Of a stretch of DNA of 56,329 nt, positions 15,873 through 24,080 are shown piece by piece; position 1 is the stretch's first letter, and every line of letters begins with the position of its first letter. Made by a program: the position numbers and the translations under genes. The notes beneath the pieces are model-generated. The model was not told the origin of the DNA, ran no database searches, and was given only the letters and a program-made list of their open reading frames with translations. Source of the stretch: Muribaculaceae bacterium (GTDB lineage Bacteria; Bacteroidota; Bacteroidia; Bacteroidales; Muribaculaceae); assembly GCA_016292745.1 (NCBI GenBank), contig JAEDFO010000008.1, forward strand, positions 1 through 56,329, written 5' to 3'.

Positions 15873-16865
15873 ATGGCTATAGATGAAATTTTTATGCGCC
15901 GTGCGCTACAATTGGCGCGCAGAGGTTGCGGTTTCGCATCGCCAAATCCCATGGTTGGCGCCGTGGTGGAGTGTGAAGGAAAGATAATAGGGGAGGGCTT
16001 CCATCGATGTTGCGGACAAGGTCATGCCGAAGTGAATGCCATTGCATCGGTTCGCAACCGCGATTTGTTGTGTAGGTCGACAATCTATGTCACTCTTGAA
16101 CCATGCTCCCACTATGGCAAGACCCCGCCATGCTCAAAGCTGATTATCGATTCGCGAATACCGCGGGTGGTTGTCGGTACTGTCGACCCATTTGCCAAGG
16201 TGAGCGGACGTGGCATTGTCATGCTTCGTGATGCAGGTGTCGAGGTAAAGGTGGGCGTACTCGAGGATGAATGCCGACGCCTTAATGAACGTTTCTTCTA
16301 TGCCCACACTCATGGCAGGCCATATGTGCAGCTCAAATGGGCTGAGACAGCCGATGGATTCTTGGCTACGACCGAATCCGATGGCTCGCATAAGCCGATA
16401 GCTGTTTCTTCTCCGTTCACTCAGATGCTTATGCACCGTGAGCGCGCCAAGTGCGATGCCATAATAGTGGGCGCCGGTACGGTGGTGAGCGACAATCCTT
16501 CGCTTAGTGTACGCCTGTGGCCATCGAGAGTGAATCCACTTCGGGTGGTGCTCGACCGTAACAATCTCATCCCTTCGGATGCTGCGGTTGTAACTGATGG
16601 TGGCTGCACGCATGTAGTATCCAACGACAATATAGAAGCATTGCTTGCCGACCTTTATAATCGCAACATCACCAGCGTGATGGTGGAGGGAGGTGCAAAT
16701 GTGCTCAGCCGCTTCATTGCTTCGGGGTGCTGGAACGAGGCCCGTGTGGAACGCAATATGGGCATATCTCTTGGCTGCGGACTCCATGCCCCACATATCG
16801 ACGGGCTATTAACAAATGTAGAAAAGCATTTTCAAAGTATAATTTATTGCTTCACGAATCGGTGA
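15873..16865 (+). CDS. ribD: Bifunctional riboflavin biosynthesis deaminase/reductase RibD
   Basis: 330 aa. The N-terminal cytidine-deaminase-like domain has the zinc motif HAEVNAI and PCSHYGKTPPC; it deaminates diaminohydroxyphosphoribosylaminopyrimidine. The C-terminal domain, from about residue 150 (RPYVQLKWAETADG), is the NADPH-dependent reductase of the next step and ends with VEGGANVLSRF. The total is somewhat shorter than the 360-370 aa of many RibD proteins because the C-terminal segment is brief, but both active sites are present. It is a single-gene unit; other riboflavin genes are not in the window. Confidence 0.94.
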   Translation: MAIDEIFMRRALQLARRGCGFASPNPMVGAVVECEGKIIGEGFHRCCGQGHAEVNAIASVRNRDLLCRSTIYVTLEPCSHYGKTPPCSKLIIDSRIPRVVVGTVDPFAKVSGRGIVMLRDAGVEVKVGVLEDECRRLNERFFYAHTHGRPYVQLKWAETADGFLATTESDGSHKPIAVSSPFTQMLMHRERAKCDAIIVGAGTVVSDNPSLSVRLWPSRVNPLRVVLDRNNLIPSDAAVVTDGGCTHVVSNDNIEALLADLYNRNITSVMVEGGANVLSRFIASGCWNEARVERNMGISLGCGLHAPHIDGLLTNVEKHFQSIIYCFTNR

Positions 16866-17015
16866 AACCTTAAAAAAGCGATATAAATAGGGATATTATC
16901 GTTGTGAGGTGTTCTAAATCGAACTTAAGTATTATTTTTACACTCGATTTCGTGTATTCTGCGTTGCATCGAAGGAATAATGTCGCATTTTTAGCGCGGT
17001 ATCGACGAATTTTTG

Positions 17016-17024
17016 TAAATTTGC
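17016..17024 (+). promoter_or_regulatory. Promoter of the DUF6242-uppS-bamA cluster
   Basis: TAAATTTGC is a perfect -7 element 32 bp before the ATG at 17057. A T-rich stretch (about 16989-16993) is in the -33 region, but TTTG is not exact. The rest of 16866-17015 shows no gene or clear hairpin. Confidence 0.55.
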
Positions 17025-17056
17025 ACTTTAATCAGTAGAATTATAGAAAAAAGATA

Positions 17057-18571
17057 ATGAATAGAAAAAGTCTGGTTTATTTCTTTATGATCGCTTTGTT
17101 TGCGATGGTATCGTGTAACAGTAGCGACACAGAGGAATATGAAGAATATGTGTTGCCCTCGGATGTGGCAATTACATCGTTCACCATATCTGCAAACGAC
17201 GATTTGCTTGAAAATCTCGACTCAGTATACTTTACTATCGACCTTGAGAACCGCCGTATATTTAATGCCGACTCGCTGCCTAAAGGCACCGACGTGTCGC
17301 GACTGGTGGTTAACATCACATATCCGTTGGTGCAGAGCATCAAACTGAAGGTTACCGGAGGAAAGGTGATGGAAGATGAGGAAATCGACTATTATCAGCA
17401 GTCGACCGACAGTATCGACTTCACCGGAAATGTGGCTCTGGAACTTGTGTCGGCTGACGGCTCTACCACTGCTACCTACGACATCAAGGTGAATGTGCAT
17501 CAGATGGACCCCGATTCGCTTTATTGGAACAGCACAAGCCGCCGCGACCTGCCGGCTCTCAACTCTCCGCTGGCACAAAAGACGGTGATGATGGCGGATA
17601 AGCTGTTCTGTTTAATGAAAGAAGCATCGCAATATGTGATATCGTCGACTTCCGACATCGAAAACGATGACTGGACCACTGAAGTGCTCCAATTGCCGTT
17701 TACACCTGTCGTAAACTCTTTCACTTCGACCGACGATGCTTTGTATTTGCTCTCCGATTCTAACGAGTTATATAAGTCGGCCGACGGTATCAACTGGACT
17801 TCGACAGGCAAGCAGTTTGAAAGCTTGATTTGCGGCTACGAGGAATACCTGTTGGGTGTGGTGCTCGACGGTTCGAAGTACGTATGCGACATGTATCCGC
17901 GTCGTGATGGCTTCTTGCCTTTTGAGGCAGAATCTGATTTCCCGGTTTACGGCACATCGAATGCCATAAGAATAGAAAACGTCTGGAGTGTGACTCCCCA
18001 GTATATTGTGCTTGGTGGTATTGACGCCTCAGGTCGTAAGACTGGCGCATGTTGGGGCTTCGATGGCAGCACATGGGGTAAGATTTCAAACCGTTGTATG
18101 CCGGCTGTCTCGGGCGCAACAATCGTTTCTTACACCACTTATACTGTTAAAGATAACTGGAAAACCGACGAATACGTTACTTGGCTGGCATTCGGTGGAC
18201 GTGAATCAGACGATTCGATGCGCGATTCGGTGTATATCTCTTATGACAACGGTATGAACTGGATGAAGGGGGGCGACCTTATTCAATTGCCTGAATACAT
18301 CCCTGCTTTCGACAATGCCCAGGCATTCGTGATTAGCCACCACCTAACTGCTCGCACATCGTCGGGAACTGGTTCGGCGTGGACTTCATACCCGTCGCGA
18401 CGCTTGCCGGCATGGTATCATATTGTTAAGCCTGCATCGACCCGCGGCATCGAATATGAATGGGATTGCCCATACATTTATCTCTTTGGCGGCGAAGATG
18501 CCAATGGAGTGCTAAGTAACAGTATCTGGAAAGGTGTTATCAACCGATTGTCGTTTAAGCCGATAATCTGA
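17057..18571 (+). CDS. DUF6242-like lipoprotein
   Basis: 504 aa. A type II signal peptide ends at Cys20 (AMVSC), so a lipoprotein is predicted. An N-terminal Ig-like region (to about 150) with sheet-rich, aspartate- and serine-rich sequence is followed by repeated beta-propeller-like units (LYLLSDSNELYKSADGINW and similar, with aromatic W/Y-S-x-D-G-x-W motifs). The pattern fits DUF6242, a Bacteroidales family whose function is unknown. It begins a cluster with DUF6089, uppS, bamA and two skp genes. I infer an envelope role from these neighbours only. Confidence 0.8.
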   Translation: MNRKSLVYFFMIALFAMVSCNSSDTEEYEEYVLPSDVAITSFTISANDDLLENLDSVYFTIDLENRRIFNADSLPKGTDVSRLVVNITYPLVQSIKLKVTGGKVMEDEEIDYYQQSTDSIDFTGNVALELVSADGSTTATYDIKVNVHQMDPDSLYWNSTSRRDLPALNSPLAQKTVMMADKLFCLMKEASQYVISSTSDIENDDWTTEVLQLPFTPVVNSFTSTDDALYLLSDSNELYKSADGINWTSTGKQFESLICGYEEYLLGVVLDGSKYVCDMYPRRDGFLPFEAESDFPVYGTSNAIRIENVWSVTPQYIVLGGIDASGRKTGACWGFDGSTWGKISNRCMPAVSGATIVSYTTYTVKDNWKTDEYVTWLAFGGRESDDSMRDSVYISYDNGMNWMKGGDLIQLPEYIPAFDNAQAFVISHHLTARTSSGTGSAWTSYPSRRLPAWYHIVKPASTRGIEYEWDCPYIYLFGGEDANGVLSNSIWKGVINRLSFKPII

Positions 18572-18611
18572 GGCTGCTCACCTTACCTGTTTTTGGATAT
18601 AAAACAATGAA

Positions 18612-19292
18612 ATGAGAATCCGCAGTTTAGCTATATTGCTGGTGATGATGCTCTCGGCTGCCTTTACGGCCGGTGCGCAGAGCTATCGTTACGAAATTGG
18701 CGCAGGGCTGGGCATGAGCGGATATCTTGGCGATGCCAACAAAAGCAATATGTTCAAGAATCCCGGGTTTGCCGGTGGATTCCTTTTCAGGTATGTAATG
18801 AACTATCGGTTTGCCATCAAGGGCGCGCTATCGACGGCTTCGCTCAGTGCCAATTCGGCCGACTTCGACGATTATTTCCCGGGTGGCGAAACCTACAAGT
18901 TTAGTTCGCAGGTGTATAATCTCGATGCACAGTTCGAGTTTAACTTCTTCAACTATGGCATTGGGTATAAATACAAGCGGCTGCACCGGCTGGTACCATA
19001 TCTGGCACTGGGTGTGGGTGCCACTATGGCTTCGTGCGATGGAAACTCCACTGTGGCATTTTCATTGCCAATGAGCGCAGGGGCAAAGTTCAAAGTGAGT
19101 GAGCGCCTGAATCTCGGGCTTGAGTTCACCATGCGTAAAGTGTTCAGCGATAAGGTTGACAATTTTACGCTCGACGATTTGAATGGCATTAAAAGCTCGT
19201 TTATGAAGAATACCGACTGGTGCTCTACAATTATGCTATCGGTAACATATGAGTTCGGCAAGCGATGCACGCAATGCCATTATGTAGAATGA
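18612..19292 (+). CDS. DUF6089-like outer-membrane beta-barrel protein
   Basis: 226 aa with a signal peptide (residues 1 to about 23, ending AGA). The mature part alternates hydrophobic residues and ends in a beta-strand-rich TIMLSVTYEFG followed by a short cysteine-containing tail (CTQCHYVE). The sequence YEIGAGLGMSGYLGDANKSN at the mature start is typical of DUF6089, a Bacteroidota family of small barrels resembling OmpA/OmpX-type folds. It lies 40 bp after the DUF6242 gene and 13 bp before uppS, so co-transcription is likely. Function is unknown. Confidence 0.82.
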   Translation: MRIRSLAILLVMMLSAAFTAGAQSYRYEIGAGLGMSGYLGDANKSNMFKNPGFAGGFLFRYVMNYRFAIKGALSTASLSANSADFDDYFPGGETYKFSSQVYNLDAQFEFNFFNYGIGYKYKRLHRLVPYLALGVGATMASCDGNSTVAFSLPMSAGAKFKVSERLNLGLEFTMRKVFSDKVDNFTLDDLNGIKSSFMKNTDWCSTIMLSVTYEFGKRCTQCHYVE

Positions 19293-19305
19293 TAAAAGTT
19301 AGAGA

Positions 19306-20052
19306 GTGATGACATTGGCACAAACAATAGACAAGACGCGATTGCCCCGCCACGTGGCCGTGATAATGGACGGAAACGGAAGATGGGCCAAAAGCCGTAA
19401 TCTTGACCGGACCGAAGGCCATGTTGAAGGCGTCAACACTGTGAGGAAAATCACGGAGATTGCCTCTGAAATAGGAATAGAGTATCTCACGCTTTACACA
19501 TTCTCAACCGAGAACTGGAACAGGCCTAAATATGAGGTAGATGCTTTGATGAATCTTATTGTCGTGGCCATTGAGCGTGAAACGCCCGACTTGATAAAGA
19601 ACAACGTGCGCCTTACTGCCATTGGCGATTGGAGCCGCATGCCCGATTTTGCCTGTGAACGTCTACGCAAATGTATCGACGACACTTCGCATTGCACCGG
19701 GCTCACTCTGGTGCTCGCCTTGAGCTACTCCGCGCGTTGGGAAATTGTTGATGCAGTTAAGCGATTAGCCCAAGCCGTTGCGGAAGGAACAGTAAAGGCC
19801 GACGACATCAACGAATCGGTGATTGCCTCGAATCTTACCACTGGCAACATACCGGACCCCGACTTGCTGATTCGTACCGGTGGAGAAATGAGAATCAGCA
19901 ACTTCCTTCTGTGGCAGATTGCATATTCTGAACTGTACTTTACCGAAAAGTACTGGCCTGATTTCTCGAAGGATGATTTTGTTGAGGCTATCCTCGACTA
20001 TCAGCGACGCGAACGCCGTTTTGGTAAAACAAGCGAACAAGTAAAACAATGA
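19306..20052 (+). CDS. uppS: Isoprenyl transferase (undecaprenyl diphosphate synthase)
   Basis: 248 aa cis-prenyltransferase that elongates farnesyl diphosphate to undecaprenyl diphosphate, the lipid carrier for peptidoglycan and glycans. The catalytic Asp is in VIMDGNGRWA, with LTLYTFSTENWNRP and the C-terminal DLLIRTGGEMRISNFLLWQ also present. Start is ATGATG at 19306/19309; the second is equally plausible. Its stop overlaps the longest bamA frame by 4 bp. The link to bamA and skp is conserved in Bacteroidales. Confidence 0.96.
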   Translation: MMTLAQTIDKTRLPRHVAVIMDGNGRWAKSRNLDRTEGHVEGVNTVRKITEIASEIGIEYLTLYTFSTENWNRPKYEVDALMNLIVVAIERETPDLIKNNVRLTAIGDWSRMPDFACERLRKCIDDTSHCTGLTLVLALSYSARWEIVDAVKRLAQAVAEGTVKADDINESVIASNLTTGNIPDPDLLIRTGGEMRISNFLLWQIAYSELYFTEKYWPDFSKDDFVEAILDYQRRERRFGKTSEQVKQ

Positions 20053-20084
20053 TGATGACAAAAAACTATACATTATATATAAAC

Positions 20085-22709
20085 ATGCGTAATAAGGTAA
20101 TTATTTCGGTTCTTACGTTTCTGATGCTTTGCTCTGGCTTTGCCGCAGCTCAGACTTCGAACGATACCATATATGCTCCGAATATCATCTACTCTGCAAT
20201 GCCGAAGAAGTATGAAATTGCCGGTATCAAGGTAACCGGCGTTTCGAACTACGAGGACTACATTGTCATTGGTTATTCCGGTCTTTCCGAAGGTCAGGTG
20301 GTTGAAATCCCTGGTCCGGAGATGACAAACGCCGCTAAGCGTTTCTGGCGTCAGGGCTTGTTCTCGAAAGTGCAGATAAAGGTGGAGAAAGTGTGTGGCG
20401 ATAAGGCTTGGCTCGAGATTGCTCTTCGCCAGCAGCCGCGTGTGTCGCAAATCAACTATAAAGGCATGAAGAAAGGTGAGCGCGAAGACATTGAATCGCG
20501 TTTGGGTCTGATGAAGGGTAGTCAGTTCACTCAGAATATTGCTTCGCGAGCAACCCAGATTATCGAAAAATATTACGCAGCCAAAGGTTTCAAGAATGCC
20601 GACGTGAAGGTTATCCAGAAAGACGACCTTAGCCGCGAGAACGAGGTTATCGTTGACATCGTTGTCGACAAGCACAAGAAAATCAAGGTGCATAAGATTT
20701 ATATTGACGGAAACCAGCAAATCAGCGACCGCACCCTGAAGAATGCGATGAAGAAAACCAACGAGAGCGGCAATCTGCTGAACCTCTTTAAGCAAAAGAA
20801 GTTTGTGCCCGACGATTATCAGGCCGACCTCGAGAACATAATCAGCAAGTACAACGAGAAAGGCTACCGTGATGCCAAGATATTGAGCGACAGCGTGGTA
20901 AACTACGACGAGAACCATGTGGATGTGTTTATCGACCTCGAAGAGGGCCAGAAATACTATATCTCCGACATAAGTTGGGTGGGTAACACCATTTATCCGT
21001 CGTCGTTGCTCGATAATGTGCTCGGAATAGGTGCCGGTGAGATTTACAATCAGAAGCAGCTTAACAAGCGTGTGAGCGAAGACGACGACGCTGTTTCAAA
21101 CTTGTATCTCGACCGCGGTTACTTGTTCTCGCAGGTTATTCCTATCGAAAAGAATATTCATGGCGACTCCATTGCCTTGGAAATGCGAATTGTAGAAGGT
21201 CCGCAGGCTCGAATCAACAAGGTTGTGATTAATGGTAACGACCGTCTTTACGAGAAAGTAGTTCGTCGTGAGCTTCGTGTTAAGCCCGGCCAGTTGTTCT
21301 CGAAGTCCGACCTTATGCGTTCGGCACGTGAAATTGCCCAGACAGGTCACTTCGACCCGGAAAACATGGACATCCGTCCTGAGCCTAACCAGTCGAACGG
21401 TACGGTTGACATTCTGTTCAATCTGCAGTCGAAAGCTAACGACCAGGTTGAAATCTCGGCAGGTTGGGGTCAGACTGGTATCATTGGTAAGCTGGCACTC
21501 AAGTTCACCAACTTCTCAATCCAGAACCTCTTCAATCCGTCACGATTCAAAGGTATAATACCGCAGGGCGAGGGCCAGACATTCACCATCAGTGCACAGA
21601 CCAATGCCCGCTACTATCAGCAGTATGCCATCTCGTTCCTCGACCCATGGTTTGGTGGTAAGCGTCCTAACTCGCTATCGGTTTCGGCATACTATTCGCG
21701 CCAGACGGGTGTTAACTCATCGTACTATAACAGCAACTGGTCGAACGGTTATGGGTATGGCTACGGTTATGGTTACGGCTATGGATATGGGTACAACTCC
21801 GACTACTATCAGAACAGTATTGAGAACGCATACGACCCCAACAAGTATCTGCAGATGATTGGCGTGACTGTGGGATTCGGTAAGCGTTTGAGCTGGCCTG
21901 ATGACTACTTCACTCTCACTGCCGAACTTAGCTACCAATGGTATAACCTCAAGAACTGGGAATACCTTTACTATATGACTAATGGCGTGTCGAACTCAAT
22001 CACTCTCGGACTTACACTTGCCCGCTCGAGTATCGACAATCCTCTGTATACCCGTAGCGGTAGCTCGTTCTCGCTCAATCTGCAGCTCGCTCCGCCTATC
22101 TCGCTCATCCGCAATAAGGACTGGGCTATGCTTGCTTCGCAGAACACTACCGAATCGAAAAAGGAACTCTATCGATGGATTGAATACTGGAAACTACGCT
22201 TCAAAGCCAAGACATATACTCCAATCCTCAATCCCGACGGACAGTACACTCTCGTGCTCATGACCCGTGCCGATATTGGTTTGCTTGGTAGCTATAACAA
22301 GCACCTGAAGTCGCCGTTCGAGACATTCTATGTGGGTGGCGACGGTATGAGCGGCAGCTACACCTATGCAACCGAGACCATCGCCCTTCGCGGTTACGAC
22401 AACGGTTCGTTCACCCCTTGGGGCAAGGAAGGCTACGCATATGCCCGCTACATCGCCGAACTCCACTTCCCGTTCATGCTCCAGCAGTCGACCACAATCT
22501 ACGGCTTGGCATTTGTTGAAGGTGGTAACGCCTGGACCTCGGTAGGTGAGTTTGCTCCGTTTAACATTAAGCGCTCGGCCGGTTTGGGTGTGAGAATCTT
22601 CCTCCCGATGGTGGGTATGATGGGTATCGACTGGGCCTACGGTTTCGACAACGTATTTGGCAACAAGGGCGGAAGCCACTTCCACTTCATCTTAGGTCAA
22701 GAATTCTAA
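20085..22709 (+). CDS. bamA: Outer membrane protein assembly factor BamA
   Basis: About 874 aa from the chosen start. I use ATG 20085 because a normal signal peptide (MRNKVIISVLTF through GFAAAQ) begins there; an ATG at 20049 overlapping uppS would add 12 residues. Several POTRA domains (to about residue 430) are followed by a 16-strand barrel ending in HFHFILGQEF, the usual terminal aromatic motif. BamA inserts beta-barrel proteins into the outer membrane. A run of eight Gly-Tyr pairs (21747-21794) is inserted in a predicted barrel loop. Skp-like chaperones follow. BamA is essential in other bacteria. Confidence 0.95.
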   Translation: MRNKVIISVLTFLMLCSGFAAAQTSNDTIYAPNIIYSAMPKKYEIAGIKVTGVSNYEDYIVIGYSGLSEGQVVEIPGPEMTNAAKRFWRQGLFSKVQIKVEKVCGDKAWLEIALRQQPRVSQINYKGMKKGEREDIESRLGLMKGSQFTQNIASRATQIIEKYYAAKGFKNADVKVIQKDDLSRENEVIVDIVVDKHKKIKVHKIYIDGNQQISDRTLKNAMKKTNESGNLLNLFKQKKFVPDDYQADLENIISKYNEKGYRDAKILSDSVVNYDENHVDVFIDLEEGQKYYISDISWVGNTIYPSSLLDNVLGIGAGEIYNQKQLNKRVSEDDDAVSNLYLDRGYLFSQVIPIEKNIHGDSIALEMRIVEGPQARINKVVINGNDRLYEKVVRRELRVKPGQLFSKSDLMRSAREIAQTGHFDPENMDIRPEPNQSNGTVDILFNLQSKANDQVEISAGWGQTGIIGKLALKFTNFSIQNLFNPSRFKGIIPQGEGQTFTISAQTNARYYQQYAISFLDPWFGGKRPNSLSVSAYYSRQTGVNSSYYNSNWSNGYGYGYGYGYGYGYGYNSDYYQNSIENAYDPNKYLQMIGVTVGFGKRLSWPDDYFTLTAELSYQWYNLKNWEYLYYMTNGVSNSITLGLTLARSSIDNPLYTRSGSSFSLNLQLAPPISLIRNKDWAMLASQNTTESKKELYRWIEYWKLRFKAKTYTPILNPDGQYTLVLMTRADIGLLGSYNKHLKSPFETFYVGGDGMSGSYTYATETIALRGYDNGSFTPWGKEGYAYARYIAELHFPFMLQQSTTIYGLAFVEGGNAWTSVGEFAPFNIKRSAGLGVRIFLPMVGMMGIDWAYGFDNVFGNKGGSHFHFILGQEF
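21747..21794 (+). repeat. Eight Gly-Tyr codon pairs within bamA
   Basis: Sixteen codons encode (GY)8 in frame, using mixed GGT/GGC/GGA/GGG and TAT/TAC codons. Mixed codons argue that the repeat is kept at protein level and is not a recent slippage product. Flanking sequence is rich in Ser, Asn and Tyr, typical of an extracellular loop. Confidence 0.85.
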
Positions 22710-22730
22710 TATTTTATTAATAAGCATTAT

Positions 22731-22765
22731 AAAGGATAGGATGATTTTTGTTCCTATCCTTTTTT
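22731..22765 (+). terminator. bamA terminator
   Basis: AAAGGATAGG pairs with CCTATCCTTT, followed by a T-run to 22765. It lies 21 nt after the bamA stop. Its loop holds the TTTG of the next promoter. Confidence 0.8.
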
Positions 22766-22777
22766 ATGCTATTTTTG
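22747..22777 (+). promoter_or_regulatory. Promoter of first skp gene, nested in the bamA terminator
   Basis: TTTG (22747-22750), 19-bp spacer, TATTTTTG (22770-22777): a full match to the consensus. The -33 element sits in the loop of the bamA terminator, so termination and initiation overlap. The start codon is 72 bp downstream. Confidence 0.7.
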
Positions 22778-22849
22778 TAGATATATTGAATAAACCTTTT
22801 CGGCGCTGATGCGTCATATTATCAGAAACCAGTTTTAATTGACTTTATC

Positions 22850-23365
22850 ATGAAACGTATATTAATCATTTGTGGTGCAGTGCTGTTGATGGCAATGAAT
22901 GCTAAGGCACAAAAATTCGCTCTCGTGGATATGGAATACATAATGAAGAATATTCCGGCCTATGAGATGGCCAACGAACAGCTAAACCAGCTTTCGCAAC
23001 GCTGGCAAAAGGAGGTTGAGGCAAAAGGCAAGGAAGTGCAGACTATGTATAACAACTTCAAGAGCGACATGGTGTTTCTCACCGACGAGCAGAAGCAGAA
23101 ACGTGAGCAGGAAATCGTCGACAAGGAGAAGGAAGCCAACGAGCTAAAGTATAAGTATTTCGGCCCGGAAGGCGAGCTTTACAAGAAACGTCAGTCGTTG
23201 CTTAAGCCAATTCAGGACGATGTGTATAATGCAGTGAAGAAGGTGTCGGAAGAACGTGGCTATCAGGTGATTTTCGACCGTGCATCGTCGCAGAGCATAA
23301 TTTTCGCATCTCCGAAGATTGATGTCAGCAATGAAGTGCTTACAAAATTAGGATATTCAAAATAA
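22850..23365 (+). CDS. OmpH/Skp family periplasmic chaperone (copy 1)
   Basis: 171 aa with a signal peptide (to about residue 20, NAKA). The mature protein has the OmpH pattern: a short strand region FALVDMEYIMKNIPAY, a long charged coiled coil rich in Lys, Gln and Glu (about 40-120), and a C-terminal VIFDRASSQSIIFASPKIDVS segment. Skp-type trimers hold unfolded outer-membrane proteins for BamA. The second copy follows by 69 bp. Two adjacent paralogues are usual in Bacteroidales. Confidence 0.92.
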   Translation: MKRILIICGAVLLMAMNAKAQKFALVDMEYIMKNIPAYEMANEQLNQLSQRWQKEVEAKGKEVQTMYNNFKSDMVFLTDEQKQKREQEIVDKEKEANELKYKYFGPEGELYKKRQSLLKPIQDDVYNAVKKVSEERGYQVIFDRASSQSIIFASPKIDVSNEVLTKLGYSK

Positions 23366-23370
23366 TGTAT

Positions 23371-23379
23371 TAATTTTGC
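23371..23379 (+). promoter_or_regulatory. Possible promoter of second skp gene (-7 box)
   Basis: TAATTTTGC matches the -7 consensus 55 bp before the second skp ATG. No -33 TTTG at the right distance is seen, so it may be a weak internal promoter or chance. Confidence 0.35.
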
Positions 23380-23434
23380 ACTGAATTTGAGAGAACTAAC
23401 TCTAAATACAGAAATTAAACAAAACTAAATAGAA

Positions 23435-23959
23435 ATGATTAAGAAATTATTATTGATTGCTTTGATAGCAGTTCCTATGTGTCTTTCGGCACAAAATTTG
23501 AAATTCGGTACAGTAAACTCGCAGCAGATTTTCGAGATTATGCCAGAAAAGGACGCTGCAGAGAAAACACTTGCAGAGGTAAGCAAGAAGTACGAAGAAG
23601 AATTCAAGAAACTTCAGGACAATTTCCAGAAACAGTACACCGAATTCCAGAGCCTCGACGAGAACACTCCTAAATCTATTCAGGAACGTCGTATGCAGGA
23701 ACTTCAGGAATCGCAGAACAAGATTCAGAACTTCCAGCAAATGGCAGCACAAGACATACAGAAACAGCAGGAAGCTCTTCTCGCTCCTATCACTGAAAAA
23801 CTTCAGCAGGCTATCCAATCGGTAGGTAAGGAGAACTCGTTCACTTTCATCTACGACCTTAGCATTCCTTCTGTAGTATATTACGGTGCACCAGCCGAGG
23901 ATGTTACTCCATTGGTTAAGGCAAAACTTGGCTTGAAGGACACTCCAGCCGCAAAATAA
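23435..23959 (+). CDS. OmpH/Skp family periplasmic chaperone (copy 2)
   Basis: 174 aa with a signal peptide (to about residue 19, CLSA). It has the same architecture as copy 1: LKFGTVNSQQIFEIMPEKDAA, a glutamine- and lysine-rich coiled coil (about 35-125) and a C-terminal FTFIYDLSIPSVVYYG strand pair. It is clearly diverged from copy 1, which suggests an old duplication with distinct clients. A strong bidirectional terminator follows. Confidence 0.92.
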   Translation: MIKKLLLIALIAVPMCLSAQNLKFGTVNSQQIFEIMPEKDAAEKTLAEVSKKYEEEFKKLQDNFQKQYTEFQSLDENTPKSIQERRMQELQESQNKIQNFQQMAAQDIQKQQEALLAPITEKLQQAIQSVGKENSFTFIYDLSIPSVVYYGAPAEDVTPLVKAKLGLKDTPAAK

Positions 23960-23978
23960 TTGATTGTTTAATATAACC

Positions 23979-24012
23979 AAAAAGGTGGGCAATGATTTGC
24001 TCACCTTTTTTT
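23979..24012. terminator. Bidirectional terminator between skp and cotH-like gene
   Basis: AAAAAGGTG...CACCTTTTTTT with an inner GCAA/TTGC stem gives T-runs on both strands. It serves the plus-strand skp unit and probably the minus-strand unit. Confidence 0.85.
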
Positions 24013-24015
24013 ATA

Positions 24016-24052
24016 CCAGCCCGCCGGCATATTTTTGGTGCCGACGGGCTGG
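24016..24052. terminator. Second hairpin between convergent units
   Basis: CCAGCCCGCCGGCA pairs with TGCCGACGGGCTGG (one mismatch), a 14-bp stem immediately beside the 23979-24012 terminator. It has no T-run of its own. Confidence 0.55.
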
Positions 24053-24080
24053 TATCGATAAGTAGCTAACTTTGCGCCGG

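Noticed and set aside
20073..20918. A 281-codon open frame antisense to bamA
   Set aside because: It lies wholly inside bamA, has no family features, and reflects strand-complement composition of a highly expressed gene. Similar antisense frames occur inside thrA and gltB.
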